Origin: Nonomuraea sp. MG754425
GTDB lineage: Bacteria; Actinomycetota; Actinomycetes; Streptosporangiales; Streptosporangiaceae
Assembly: GCF_021699195.1 (NCBI RefSeq)
Contig: NZ_SSXE01000030.1
Coordinates: forward strand, 1-59,935
Direction: 5' to 3'
DNA: 59,935 bases
The notes under the pieces are model-generated. The model was not told the origin of the DNA, ran no database searches, and was given only the letters and a program-made list of their open reading frames with translations. The position numbers and the translations under genes were made by a program. Below, in pieces: positions 25,196-33,628 of the stretch; the first letter of the stretch is position 1, and the number at the start of each line of letters is the position of its first letter.

Positions 25196-25221
25196 ACGAA
25201 CGATGTCTGGTTGTCTGACAA
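25181..25221. promoter_or_regulatory. Two perfect palindromes TTGTCNGACAA (GntR operators)
   Basis: TTGTCGGACAA lies at 25181-25191 and TTGTCTGACAA at 25211-25221, with centres exactly 30 bp apart, about three helical turns. They precede an EamA transporter followed by its FadR-type GntR regulator, so they are almost certainly the autoregulatory operator. The second copy contains a TTG that could be mistaken for a start codon. Confidence 0.8.
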
Positions 25222-25228
25222 TGAGGGC

Positions 25229-26137
25229 ATGCGAAATGGACCGCTCGCCGTCGTCGGCGCCGCCATGCTCTGGGGGACCGCGGGCACGGCCGGGTTGCTG
25301 GTGTCCGCCGACTCGGTGGCGCTGGCCGCCGCCCGTCTGGTGATCGGTGGCGCGGTGCTGCTGGTGGTCGCCGGGGCCGGCATCAGGAAGGTGATCACGC
25401 CGGCGCTGGTGCTGGGCGCGGTGGCGGCGGCCGGGTACCAGCTCTGCTTCTTCGCGGCTGTCGCCCGCACCGGGGTGGCCATCGGGACAGTCGTCGCGAT
25501 CGGCAGCGGCCCCGTGTTCACCGGGCTGCTGGTCTGGGTGCTGCACCGGCGCAGGCCGTCGGGGCGGTGGGCGGCGGCGACCGCGGCGGCCATCTGCGGC
25601 TGCGCCGCGCTGATCGTGGGCGGCGGCGCCGACGCGGGGGCGCAGGTGCTGTCCGGGATCGCGTTCGCGCTGCTCGGCGGGCTGCTGTACGCCTTCTACG
25701 CCGTCATCGCGGCCCGCGCGATCGGCCGGGGCGGCGAGTCGAACGCGGTCATGGGCGTGCTGTTCGGCGGGGCCGCGGTGCTCATGGTGCCGGTGCTCGC
25801 CGTCGGCGGGGTCGGGTGGCTGGGCGAGCCGCGGGCCCTGCTCGCCGTGCTCTACCTCGGGCTCGGGACCACGGCCCTGGCCTGCTTCCTGTACGGCCGG
25901 GGGCTGCGGGGCACACCCGTGGCCACCGCCGCGACGCTGACGCTGGCCGAGCCGGCGGTCGCCGCGCTGCTCGGGCTGGTGGTGCTGGGCGAGCGGCTGG
26001 CCCCGGTCTCGATCGCCGGGCTGGTCCTGCTGGGGCTGAGCCTGGCGGTGGTGGCCGTACCCGAAAAGGGGAGCGTACGTGAACGAAAAGCGGAAAACGG
26101 ACGGCTGCCGGAAAGAGAGCTAGAGTCCCAACCGTGA
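25229..26137 (+). CDS. EamA/DMT-superfamily permease
   Basis: A 302-residue membrane protein with ten hydrophobic helices in two EamA repeats, the second starting near residue 155 (LSGIAFALLGGLLYAFYAV). Signature pieces are GAAMLWGTAGTAGLL at the start and TLAEPAVAALLGLVVLGERL near the end. ATG 25229 is chosen over TTG 25211 because the latter lies inside an operator palindrome. The substrate is unknown; DMT members export amino acids and metabolites. The gene overlaps its regulator by 4 nt (GTGA). Confidence 0.88.
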   Translation: MRNGPLAVVGAAMLWGTAGTAGLLVSADSVALAAARLVIGGAVLLVVAGAGIRKVITPALVLGAVAAAGYQLCFFAAVARTGVAIGTVVAIGSGPVFTGLLVWVLHRRRPSGRWAAATAAAICGCAALIVGGGADAGAQVLSGIAFALLGGLLYAFYAVIAARAIGRGGESNAVMGVLFGGAAVLMVPVLAVGGVGWLGEPRALLAVLYLGLGTTALACFLYGRGLRGTPVATAATLTLAEPAVAALLGLVVLGERLAPVSIAGLVLLGLSLAVVAVPEKGSVRERKAENGRLPERELESQP

Positions 26138-26778
26138 CCTTGCCGCTCAGACCCGTCTCCACCGTCGGCGCGCTCGCCGACGCCCTGCGCGGCAGGGTGC
26201 TGTCCGGCGAGATCGCGCCCGGCACCGCGCTGCCCGAGCAGGAGATCGCCGCCTCCTACGGCGTCGCCCGTCCGACCGTGCGGGAGGCGCTGGCGAGCCT
26301 GGTTCACGAGGGGCTGCTCAGACGTGAGCGCAACCGCAGTGCCTATGTCCCGGAAGTGACGCTTTCGGACCTCGAAGATCTCATGTACGTCCGTCGCCCC
26401 CTGGAAGATCTCATGGCCAGGGCCGTCACCGGCCGGGCGGTGCCGGGGGCGGAGGCGGCGCTGCACCGGTTGGCCGCGCTGCCCGCGGACGCGCCCTGGT
26501 CGGAGACCGTGGCCGAGCACATGGCGCTGCACCAGGCGCTCATCGAGGCCGTCGGCAGCCCCCGGCTGGAGCGGCTCTACGGCGTGCTGGCCGCCGAGAC
26601 GCGGCTCGGGCTGGTGCGCCTGCGCGAGGTGTACAAGGATCGGGACGTACTGGTCAGCGAACACCGCGAACTGCTCGACGCCATCGCGAACGGGCCGGAG
26701 GAGGCCGCCAGGGCCGCGGTCGAGGCCCATCTCGGCCACTCCTGGGGCGGCGACGGCCGGGTGCGCGGGCACCTTTGA
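26134..26778 (+). CDS. GntR-family regulator (FadR/FCD subfamily)
   Basis: A 214-residue regulator: a winged helix at about 10-75 (GEIAPGTALPEQEIAASYGV, then PTVREALASLVHEGLLRRE) and an all-helical FCD domain with the metal-binding pattern MALHQALIEAVGSPRL and VSEHRELLDAIANG, whose His and Asp residues commonly hold a metal and ligand. It is translationally coupled to the permease and most probably represses the unit through the TTGTCNGACAA pair. The effector is likely the transported compound. Confidence 0.92.
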   Translation: MTLPLRPVSTVGALADALRGRVLSGEIAPGTALPEQEIAASYGVARPTVREALASLVHEGLLRRERNRSAYVPEVTLSDLEDLMYVRRPLEDLMARAVTGRAVPGAEAALHRLAALPADAPWSETVAEHMALHQALIEAVGSPRLERLYGVLAAETRLGLVRLREVYKDRDVLVSEHRELLDAIANGPEEAARAAVEAHLGHSWGGDGRVRGHL

Positions 26779-26788
26779 GCGCGAACCC

Positions 26789-26818
26789 TTGCGGGACCGG
26801 CCGGTAACTCGCAAGAAT
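26789..26818 (+). promoter_or_regulatory. Promoter of the 26826 gene (TTGCGG - 18 bp - AAGAAT)
   Basis: The -35-like TTGCGG at 26789-26794 and the -10-like AAGAAT at 26813-26818 are 18 bp apart. ATG 26826 begins seven bases later without a ribosome-binding site, so a leaderless transcript is likely. Confidence 0.5.
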
Positions 26819-26825
26819 CGCGGCC

Positions 26826-27176
26826 ATGCACGGCAATCCGATGCCGGACTCCTACGTGTACGTCACGGAAGAGGGCGTCACTCGTCACTATGCGGACGGT
26901 AGCGTCGAAGCCCTCGCGTGGGAGGACGTGGTGGAGGTCCGTGTCGTCACCGAAACCGGGGAAGACGTCCACTACATCCTGCTCGACCGCGAGGGAGAGA
27001 ACTGCGTCGTGCCGCGTTCGGCCACCGACGCCACGTTTCTGGCCCGCCTGCGGTACCTGCCCGACTTCGACCTCGACCGGCTGACCCTGGCCGCCGACTC
27101 GGCGCACGACGGCGTGGTGGTCGTCTGGCGCAGCCCCGACCCGCCGTCGGCGCTGCCCGACCTCGAGTACGACTAG
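26826..27176 (+). CDS. Hypothetical protein, 116 aa
   Basis: An acidic, strand-rich protein: SYVYVTEEGVTRHYADGSVE, LAWEDVVEVRVVTETGEDVH and VVVVWRSPDPP. The repeated short strands suggest a small beta-barrel or PH-like fold, but no family is recognised. It is the last gene before the polysaccharide locus and has its own leaderless-type promoter. Confidence 0.7.
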   Translation: MHGNPMPDSYVYVTEEGVTRHYADGSVEALAWEDVVEVRVVTETGEDVHYILLDREGENCVVPRSATDATFLARLRYLPDFDLDRLTLAADSAHDGVVVVWRSPDPPSALPDLEYD

Positions 27177-27454
27177 CCGCGCCGGGCTGCTTCACATAAC
27201 GGCAACCTGCGGAAATGTCGCAGTAAATACCCCATTTCACCTCTTGAACTGCTGCCACTTGTGGACCGTTCCGTCAAGCCCTCGGAGGGCCTGACAATCG
27301 TCCGAATGTGGACAATTGCCGGTATTCCTCATGCCGGAATCGATCTTTACTCTTTAGTGGGGGCCGCCGCCCTTGTTGTGCGTGGGACTTGTCAACCCAT
27401 GTGGCTCAAGGAACGTCCAGTTATCGCGGTGCACAGAGTTGTCAGGGTGGTGCT
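27177..27454. promoter_or_regulatory. Leader and promoter region of the polysaccharide locus
   Basis: These 278 nt are clearly richer in A+T than the flanking genes and hold no gene. The palindrome GCCCTC-G-GAGGGC lies at 27278-27290, and TGCCGG recurs at 27319 and 27334. No known riboswitch class is recognisable. The first locus gene, the initiating sugar transferase, begins at 27455. Confidence 0.5.
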
Positions 27455-28909
27455 ATGAGGGTGGGGACTGGGGAGTCCGTCGTCGTGCTCCTCGAGGCCG
27501 TGCCGCGCCGCGCGTCGAGCATCTGGACGCGTGCGTACTTACGGCTCCTGTTATCCGGGGACACGGTGTGCGCGCTGCTCGCATGCGTCTGCGTGCTGGG
27601 CCTGCGGCTGATCGCCGGCGCGTACGTCCCGCTGGTCGAGTTCCTGCTGGGACTCGGCCTCGTCATCGCCTGGCCCGTCGCGCTGATGATGGGCGGCGCG
27701 TATCGCCAGCGCGCCAACGGCGAGGGAACGGAGGAGTTCAAGGCCGTCTTCAACGGCGGCGCCGGGCTGATGGCGACCGTGGCCATCACGGCCTACGCCA
27801 CGCAGGCCGCCATCGCGCGCAGCTTCGTGATGGCGATGTTGCCGCTGGCCCTGCTCACGACGTTGTACTACCGCTACCGCATGCGCAAGCGGCTCCACCG
27901 GAGGAGAGCGGTGGGCGACTACATGCGCCAGGTGATCGCGGTCGGGCACCGGGAGTCGATTCTCGACCTGGTGGTGCAGTTCCGGCGGCAGCCGTACCAC
28001 GGCATGCGGGTGGTGGGCGCGTGCCTGCCCGACGGCTCCATCGACGTGGACCTCGACGGCATCCCGGTGCTGGGCTCGTTCGGCGACGTGGCCGGGGTGG
28101 TCGAGCGGGAGCGGGCCGACGCGGTGGCGGTGCTGGCCTGCCCGGAACTGGACGGCGCGGCGCTGCGCCGGCTGGCCTGGAGCCTGGAGAGCGCGCGTAC
28201 GGACCTGTTCGTGGCCCCCGCGCTCCTCGACGTGGCCGGGCCGCGGATCAGCATCAAGCCGGTCGCGGGGATGCCGCTGCTACATGTGGAGCATCCCGAG
28301 TTCGACGGCATGCGCGGATTCGTGAAAAGCGTGTTCGACCGGGTGGTGGCCGGGCTGGCGCTGCTGGTGCTGGCACTGCCGCTGCTGGGGATAGCGCTGC
28401 TGATCCGCCTGACGAGCCCGGGGCCGGCGTTCTTTTACCAGACAAGAGTCGGCAAAAGCGGCAAAGAGTTCCGTGTTTTCAAATACCGGACAATGGTGGT
28501 GGACGCCGAACGGCTCAAGGGCGCGCTGCTGGAGGCGAACGAGTTCGACGGAGTGCTGTTCAAGATTAGGAACGATCCAAGGATCACCCGGGTCGGCGCC
28601 TTCCTGCGCAAGTACTCCCTCGACGAGCTCCCCCAGCTCCTGAACGTCCTGCGCGGCGAGATGTCCCTCGTCGGCCCGCGTCCGCCGCTGCCGGAAGAGG
28701 TGGCCGCCTACGGGGCCGACGTCCGCCGCCGCCTGATGGTCAAGCCGGGCATGACCGGGTTGTGGCAGGTCAGCGGGCGCTCCGACCTGACGTGGGAGGA
28801 GTCGGTCCGCCTCGACCTGAGGTACGTGGAGAACTGGTCGCTCATCCTCGACCTGCAGATCCTGTGGAAGACCTGGTCCGTCGTCACCCGTGGAGAAGGG
28901 GCGTACTAG
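27455..28909 (+). CDS. Polyprenyl-phosphate glycosylphosphotransferase (initiating sugar transferase)
   Basis: A 484-residue membrane enzyme that transfers a sugar-1-phosphate to undecaprenyl phosphate and so starts repeat-unit assembly. It has four to five hydrophobic segments to about residue 140, a nucleotide-binding-like middle domain, and the bacterial sugar transferase domain from about residue 288: a membrane re-entrant segment, the FYQTRVGKSGKEFRVFKYRT motif, SLDELPQLLNVL with its Asp-Glu pair, LVGPRPPLPEE, and KPGMTGLWQVSGR. It heads the locus. ATG 27455 starts the hydrophobic N-terminus; AGGGTGGT lies upstream. Confidence 0.93.
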   Translation: MRVGTGESVVVLLEAVPRRASSIWTRAYLRLLLSGDTVCALLACVCVLGLRLIAGAYVPLVEFLLGLGLVIAWPVALMMGGAYRQRANGEGTEEFKAVFNGGAGLMATVAITAYATQAAIARSFVMAMLPLALLTTLYYRYRMRKRLHRRRAVGDYMRQVIAVGHRESILDLVVQFRRQPYHGMRVVGACLPDGSIDVDLDGIPVLGSFGDVAGVVERERADAVAVLACPELDGAALRRLAWSLESARTDLFVAPALLDVAGPRISIKPVAGMPLLHVEHPEFDGMRGFVKSVFDRVVAGLALLVLALPLLGIALLIRLTSPGPAFFYQTRVGKSGKEFRVFKYRTMVVDAERLKGALLEANEFDGVLFKIRNDPRITRVGAFLRKYSLDELPQLLNVLRGEMSLVGPRPPLPEEVAAYGADVRRRLMVKPGMTGLWQVSGRSDLTWEESVRLDLRYVENWSLILDLQILWKTWSVVTRGEGAY

Positions 28910-28911
28910 AG

Positions 28912-29979
28912 GTGAAGGCACTCGTGCTCGCCGGAGGGGCGGGCACCCGGTTGCGGCCCATCACGCACACCTCGGCCAAGCAACTGGTCCCGGTCGCGAA
29001 CAAACCGGTCCTGTTCTACGGGCTGGAGGCCATCGCGGAGGCGGGGATCGAGGAGCTCGGCCTGGTGGTGGGGGACACGCACGCGGAGATCGAGGCGGCC
29101 GTGGGGGACGGCTCGGCGTTCGGGCTCCAGGTGACGTACCTGCGCCAGGAGGCCCCGCTCGGGCTGGCCCACGGCGTGCTGATCGCCCGCGACTACCTGG
29201 GCGACGACGACTTCGTCATGTACCTGGGTGACAACTTCGTCGTGGGCGGCATCAGCGACCTGGTGAACAGGTTCGCCGAGGAGCGGCCGGCCGCCCAGAT
29301 CCTGCTGACCGAGGTCGGCGACCCGCGCCAGTTCGGCGTGGCCGAACTCGACGCCGAGGGACGCGTGATCGGCCTGGAGGAGAAGCCCGAGCGGCCCAAG
29401 AGCGATCTGGCGCTGGTCGGCGTCTACCTGTTCAGCCCGGCCGTGCACGCGGCGGTGGCGGAGCTCAAACCGTCGTGGCGGGGCGAGCTGGAGATCACCG
29501 ACGCGATCCAGTGGCTGATCGAGTCGGGCCGGCGCGTCGAGTCGTCGGTGATCTCGGGCTACTGGAAGGACACCGGCAACGTCACCGACATGCTGGAGGT
29601 CAACCGGCTCGTGCTGGAGTCGGTCGAGCCCAGGATCGAGGGGCGGGTGGACGCGGCCAGCGAGCTCATCGGCCGCGTCGCGATCGAGCCGGGCGCGGTG
29701 GTCGAACGCTCGCGCGTGGTCGGCCCGGCGATCATCGGCGGCGGCGCCCGGATCCAGGACAGCTACGTGGGCCCGTACACCTCCATCGGCGCCTCCTGCG
29801 CCATCACGGGCAGCGAGATCGAGTACTCGATCGTGCTGCCCAGAGCCTCGATCGCCGGCGTCGGCCGGATCGAGTCCTCGCTGATCGGACATGACGTCGA
29901 GGTCACCCCGGCGCCCAACACGCCCAGAGCCCACCGTCTCGTACTGGGCGATCACAGCAAGGTACAGATCAGTTCATGA
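28912..29979 (+). CDS. rfbA: Glucose-1-phosphate thymidylyltransferase, long form
   Basis: A 355-residue nucleotidyltransferase making dTDP-glucose, the first step to dTDP-rhamnose and other deoxysugars. The nucleotide-binding LAGGAGTRLRPITHTSAKQL lies at 6-25 and YLGDNFV near 104. Unlike the 290-residue RmlA, it continues into a left-handed beta-helix (about 245-340), as in the StrD-like form of secondary-metabolite loci. GTG 28912 is 2 nt after the sugar transferase stop, and the end overlaps rfbB (ATGA). Confidence 0.93.
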   Translation: MKALVLAGGAGTRLRPITHTSAKQLVPVANKPVLFYGLEAIAEAGIEELGLVVGDTHAEIEAAVGDGSAFGLQVTYLRQEAPLGLAHGVLIARDYLGDDDFVMYLGDNFVVGGISDLVNRFAEERPAAQILLTEVGDPRQFGVAELDAEGRVIGLEEKPERPKSDLALVGVYLFSPAVHAAVAELKPSWRGELEITDAIQWLIESGRRVESSVISGYWKDTGNVTDMLEVNRLVLESVEPRIEGRVDAASELIGRVAIEPGAVVERSRVVGPAIIGGGARIQDSYVGPYTSIGASCAITGSEIEYSIVLPRASIAGVGRIESSLIGHDVEVTPAPNTPRAHRLVLGDHSKVQISS

Positions 29980-30902
29980 CAAGAATTCTGGTGACGGGTG
30001 GCGCGGGATTCATCGGCTCCCACTTCGTCCGGAACCTCCACGACGCGCACGTCACCGTCCTGGACAAGCTGACGTACGCGGGCGACCGCGCCAACCTCGA
30101 AGGCGCGCCCCACGAGTTCGTGCACGGGGACATCTGCGACGCCGACCTGCTCGCGCGCGTGGTGCCCGGCCACGACCTCGTGGTCAACTTCGCCGCCGAG
30201 TCCCACGTGGACCGCTCGATCGAGGGCCCGGCCGCGTTCATGCGCACCAACGCGCTCGGCACCCAGACGCTGCTGCAGGCGTGCCTGGAGGCCGGGGTGC
30301 CGAAGGTGGTGCAGGTCTCGACCGACGAGGTGTACGGCTCCATCGACATCGGCTCGTGGGACGAGGCCGCCCCGGTGCGGCCCCGGTCGCCGTACGCGGC
30401 CTCGAAGGCGAGCGGCGACCTGATCGCCCGCGCCTACGCGGTCACGTACGGGATGAACGTCTCGATCACCCGGTGCGGCAACAACTACGGGCCCCGGCAG
30501 TACCCCGAGAAGCTCATCCCGCTGTTCGTCACGAACCTGCTGCGCGGCAGGAAGGTGCCGCTGTACGGGGACGGCGGCAACGTACGGGACTGGATCCACG
30601 TCGAGGACCACTGCGCGGGCATCCGCCTGGTCGCCGAGCGGGGCGGCCCCGGCGAGGTCTACCACATCGCGGGCACGGCCGAGCTGACCAACAAGGAGCT
30701 CACCACCCGCCTGCTCGAAGCCTGCGGCCGGGGCTGGGACATGGTCGAGTACGTCGCCGACCGCAAGGGCCACGACCGCAGGTACTCGCTGGACGACTCC
30801 AAGCTGCGGGCACTCGGCTACCGGCCGGAGATCCCGTTCGAGCAGGGGCTCAAGGACACGGTCCGCTGGTACGCCGAGCACCGGGACCGGTGGCGGAGTT
30901 GA
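29976..30902 (+). CDS. rfbB: dTDP-glucose 4,6-dehydratase
   Basis: A 308-residue extended SDR producing dTDP-4-keto-6-deoxyglucose. The NAD-binding TGGAGFIGSHFV is at 7-18, the catalytic TDEVYGS near 117-123, and SPYAASKASGDL with the Tyr-x3-Lys pair near 141. NNYGPRQYPEKLIPLFVTN completes the dehydratase signature. It is slightly shorter than the usual 320-350 residues. It overlaps rfbA by 4 nt. Confidence 0.94.
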   Translation: MTRILVTGGAGFIGSHFVRNLHDAHVTVLDKLTYAGDRANLEGAPHEFVHGDICDADLLARVVPGHDLVVNFAAESHVDRSIEGPAAFMRTNALGTQTLLQACLEAGVPKVVQVSTDEVYGSIDIGSWDEAAPVRPRSPYAASKASGDLIARAYAVTYGMNVSITRCGNNYGPRQYPEKLIPLFVTNLLRGRKVPLYGDGGNVRDWIHVEDHCAGIRLVAERGGPGEVYHIAGTAELTNKELTTRLLEACGRGWDMVEYVADRKGHDRRYSLDDSKLRALGYRPEIPFEQGLKDTVRWYAEHRDRWRS

Positions 30903-30927
30903 CCTTCCCTTCAGGCCGGGAGGCCGC

Positions 30928-31779
30928 ATGAGGTGGCTCGTCACGGGGGCCGGCGGCATGCTGGCCGCCGACGTCCTCGACCGGACCGCGCTGACCGGCG
31001 AGCCGGTGCTCGCGCTCGGCCGGGCCGAACTGGACGTGTGCGACCGGCGCGCGGTGCGCGACTTCGTCTCCGCCTACCGCCCCGGGGTGGTGCTGAACTG
31101 CGCCGCCTGGACGGCGGTGGACGACGCCGAGACGCACGAGGCCGAGGCGCTGGCGGTCAACGGGCAGGCCGCGCGCTGGCTGGCCGAGGCGTGCGACCGG
31201 GTGGGGGCCCGGCTCGTGCACGTCTCGACCGACTACGTCTTCGACGGGGCGGCCGGGCCGCCGTACGCGGAGCACGCGCCGACCGGCCCGCTGAACGCCT
31301 ACGGCAGGACCAAGCTGGCGGGCGAGCGCGCGGTGCTGGAGCACGGCCACTACGTGGTGCGCACCGCCTGGCTGTACGGCGCGCACGGCGCGAACTTCGC
31401 CACCACCATGATCAGGCTGGCCGGGGAGCGGCCCGCCGTGGACGTGGTGGACGACCAGCACGGCCAGCCCACCTGGACCGCCGACCTGGCCGACTACCTG
31501 GTCCGGCTGGCGGGCTCGGACCTGCCGCCCGGCGTCTACCACGGCACCAGCGCCGGCGAGACGACCTGGTGCGGGTTCGCCAAGGAGATCTTCACGCTGC
31601 TGGGCGCGGACCCGGAGCGGGTGCGGCCGGTGCCCGCGTCGGCCTTCCCCCGCCCGGCCCGGCGGCCGGCCAACAGCGTGCTGGCGCACACCCGGTGGGA
31701 GCCGATCCGGCACTGGCGCGCGGCGCTGCACGCGGCCTGGCCCGTCCTGGCGAGGAGCCCCCAGTGCAGCCCCGCCTAG
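30928..31779 (+). CDS. rfbD: dTDP-4-dehydrorhamnose reductase
   Basis: A 283-residue NAD(P)H-dependent reductase for the last step of dTDP-L-rhamnose synthesis. It has GAGGMLAADVL at 6-16, NCAAWTAVDDAE near 55, VSTDYVFDG near 96, and NAYGRTKLAGE with the Tyr-x3-Lys pair. ATG 30928 follows rfbB by 25 nt with a GGCCGGGAGG-type site. It converges on rfbC with a 4-nt overlap of stop codons. Confidence 0.93.
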   Translation: MRWLVTGAGGMLAADVLDRTALTGEPVLALGRAELDVCDRRAVRDFVSAYRPGVVLNCAAWTAVDDAETHEAEALAVNGQAARWLAEACDRVGARLVHVSTDYVFDGAAGPPYAEHAPTGPLNAYGRTKLAGERAVLEHGHYVVRTAWLYGAHGANFATTMIRLAGERPAVDVVDDQHGQPTWTADLADYLVRLAGSDLPPGVYHGTSAGETTWCGFAKEIFTLLGADPERVRPVPASAFPRPARRPANSVLAHTRWEPIRHWRAALHAAWPVLARSPQCSPA

Positions 31780-32366
31780 CCCGCCCGGCGCAGCGTGGCG
31801 TAGAGGTCCTGGCAGGCCCGGTGGTCGGGCAGCAGCCCGGCGCCGAGCGCCTCCTCCAGGGTGGGGGCCTTGGCGTCCTTGTCCGACAGCACGGGCCGCA
31901 CGCCGGCCGGCCACGCGATCCCGAGCGCCGGGTCGAGCGGGTGCACGGCGTGCTCCCGGGCCGGCGCGTACGGCTCGGAGCACAGGTAGAGCACCGTGGC
32001 CCGCTCGCTGAGCGCCATGAAGGCGTGCCCGAGGCCCTCGGAGACCAGCACGGCGCTCCTGGTCACGTCGTCCAGCGGCACGGCCTCCCACCGGCCGAAG
32101 CCGGGCGATCCGGCCCGGAGGTCCACGACGACGTCGAGGATGCTGCCGGACACGCACATCACGTACTTGGCCTGTCCGGGCGGCACGTCCGCGAAGTGCA
32201 CGCCGCGCAGCACGCCGCGGGCCGAGACGGAGCAGTTGACCTGGGCCAGGTCGAACCGCCGTCCGGGAAGGGCGTCGGCGCGGAAGGCCTCGAAGAACGA
32301 GCCGCGGGGGTCGGCGTGGACGGGCGGCGTGTGGCGCCAGGCGCCATCGATGCCGAGGGGATCCAT
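31776..32366 (-). CDS. rfbC: dTDP-4-dehydrorhamnose 3,5-epimerase
   Basis: A 196-residue cupin-fold epimerase. The catalytic residues of the family are all present: His57 in RGVLRGVHF, Lys67, His114 in GLGHAF, Tyr133 in CSEPYAP, and Asp145 in PLDPALGIAWP. It should complete dTDP-rhamnose synthesis with rfbA, B and D, although it is transcribed in the opposite direction. ATG 32366 begins the conserved N-terminus; the frame is open to 32408. A second, altered homologue lies at 46624-47184. Confidence 0.88.
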   Translation of the reverse strand: MDPLGIDGAWRHTPPVHADPRGSFFEAFRADALPGRRFDLAQVNCSVSARGVLRGVHFADVPPGQAKYVMCVSGSILDVVVDLRAGSPGFGRWEAVPLDDVTRSAVLVSEGLGHAFMALSERATVLYLCSEPYAPAREHAVHPLDPALGIAWPAGVRPVLSDKDAKAPTLEEALGAGLLPDHRACQDLYATLRRAG

Positions 32367-32425
32367 GGGCTGACAGTAACGACAGCACCGGCCCCCGCGA
32401 AATATCAATCTGTTGGAGCGTGCGA

Positions 32426-33628
32426 ATGATGACTTGCCGGTTATGCGGATCGACCGACCTCGCCGGTGTGGTGGACCTGGGGGCGACTCCGCCCTGCGAA
32501 CGGATCCTCACCGCCGAGCAGCTCGACGAGCCCGAGGTGACCTACCCGCTGCACCTGCGCGTGTGCACGTCGTGCTGGCTCGCGCAGATCCCGCCGCTGA
32601 TCACCCCCGAGGAGACCTTCACGGACTACGCCTACTTCTCCTCCTACTCGGCCTCCTGGGTCGAGCACGCCCGCGCCTTCGTGGCGGGGCTCGACCTGCG
32701 GCCGGACTCGTTCGTGGTCGAGGTGGCCAGCAACGACGGCTACCTGCTGCGGCACGTGGTGGACCGGGGGGTGCGCTGCCTGGGCGTCGAGCCGTCGGTG
32801 AACGTCGGCCAGGCCGCCAGGGACCGCGGCGTGCCCACGGTGACGGCGTTCCTGACGCCCGAGAGCGCGCGGGCGGTCGTGCGGGAGCACGGCAAGGCCG
32901 ACTACGTGGTGGCCAACAACGTCTACGCGCACATCCCCGACGTGATCGGCTTCACCGAGGGGCTGCGCACCCTGGTCGCCGACGACGGGCTGGTCTCCGT
33001 CGAGGTGCAGCACCTGCTCACGCTGATGCAGCTCAACCAGTACGACACGATCTACCACGAGCACTTCCAGTACTACACGGTCGCCTCCGCGCAGCGGGCG
33101 CTGGCCGGTGGCGGGCTGACGCTGGTGGACGTGGAGCTGCTGACCACCCACGGCGGCTCGATCCGGTTGTGGGCGGCGCCGTCCGGCGTCCCGTCCCCGC
33201 GGGTGGCCGACGTGCTGGCCATGGAGAAGGCCGCCGGGCTGCACGACATCTCCGGCTACATCCACTTCACCGAGCGGGTGGCCAAGGTCCGGCGCGACCT
33301 GCTGAGCTTCCTGGTCAGCACAGTCGAGGACGGCGCCACGGTGGTCGGGTACGGGGCCCCGGGCAAGGGCAACACGCTGCTCAACCACTGCGGGGTGCGG
33401 CCGGACCTGCTGCCGTACACGGTGGACCGCAACCCGTACAAGCACGGCAGGTTCACGCCGGGCGCGCGCATCCCGATCTTCCCGCCCGAGCGCATCGCCG
33501 CCGACCGGCCGGACTACGTGCTCGTCCTGCCGTGGAACCTGCGTGACGAGCTGATCGACCAGCTCTCCTACATCCGCGACTGGGGTGGCCGGCTGGTCTT
33601 CCCCATCCCCACTCTGGAGGTCGTGTGA
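32426..33628 (+). CDS. NDP-sugar C-methyltransferase (NovU/TylCIII-like)
   Basis: A 400-residue SAM-dependent methyltransferase of the three-domain type that methylates a ketosugar carbon. The N-terminal zinc site has Cys4/Cys7 (CRLCG) and Cys47/Cys50 (CTSC). The SAM motif is VVEVASNDGYLLRHV near 95; YDTIYHEHFQYYT near 205 is the catalytic signature, and the C-terminal domain has YGAPGKGNTLLNHCG near 305. ATG 32426 is preferred because GGAG lies eight bases upstream; GTG 32420 is an alternative. It begins a block of coupled genes. Confidence 0.88.
   Translation: MMTCRLCGSTDLAGVVDLGATPPCERILTAEQLDEPEVTYPLHLRVCTSCWLAQIPPLITPEETFTDYAYFSSYSASWVEHARAFVAGLDLRPDSFVVEVASNDGYLLRHVVDRGVRCLGVEPSVNVGQAARDRGVPTVTAFLTPESARAVVREHGKADYVVANNVYAHIPDVIGFTEGLRTLVADDGLVSVEVQHLLTLMQLNQYDTIYHEHFQYYTVASAQRALAGGGLTLVDVELLTTHGGSIRLWAAPSGVPSPRVADVLAMEKAAGLHDISGYIHFTERVAKVRRDLLSFLVSTVEDGATVVGYGAPGKGNTLLNHCGVRPDLLPYTVDRNPYKHGRFTPGARIPIFPPERIAADRPDYVLVLPWNLRDELIDQLSYIRDWGGRLVFPIPTLEVV

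Noticed and set aside
25211..25228. TTG 25211 as start of the EamA permease
   Set aside because: The TTG belongs to the palindrome TTGTCTGACAA, a likely operator; ATG 25229 starts the hydrophobic N-terminus.
27177..27454. Riboswitch or attenuator ahead of the polysaccharide locus
   Set aside because: The gap has small palindromes and lower G+C but I can match no known riboswitch core; it is listed only as a leader region.
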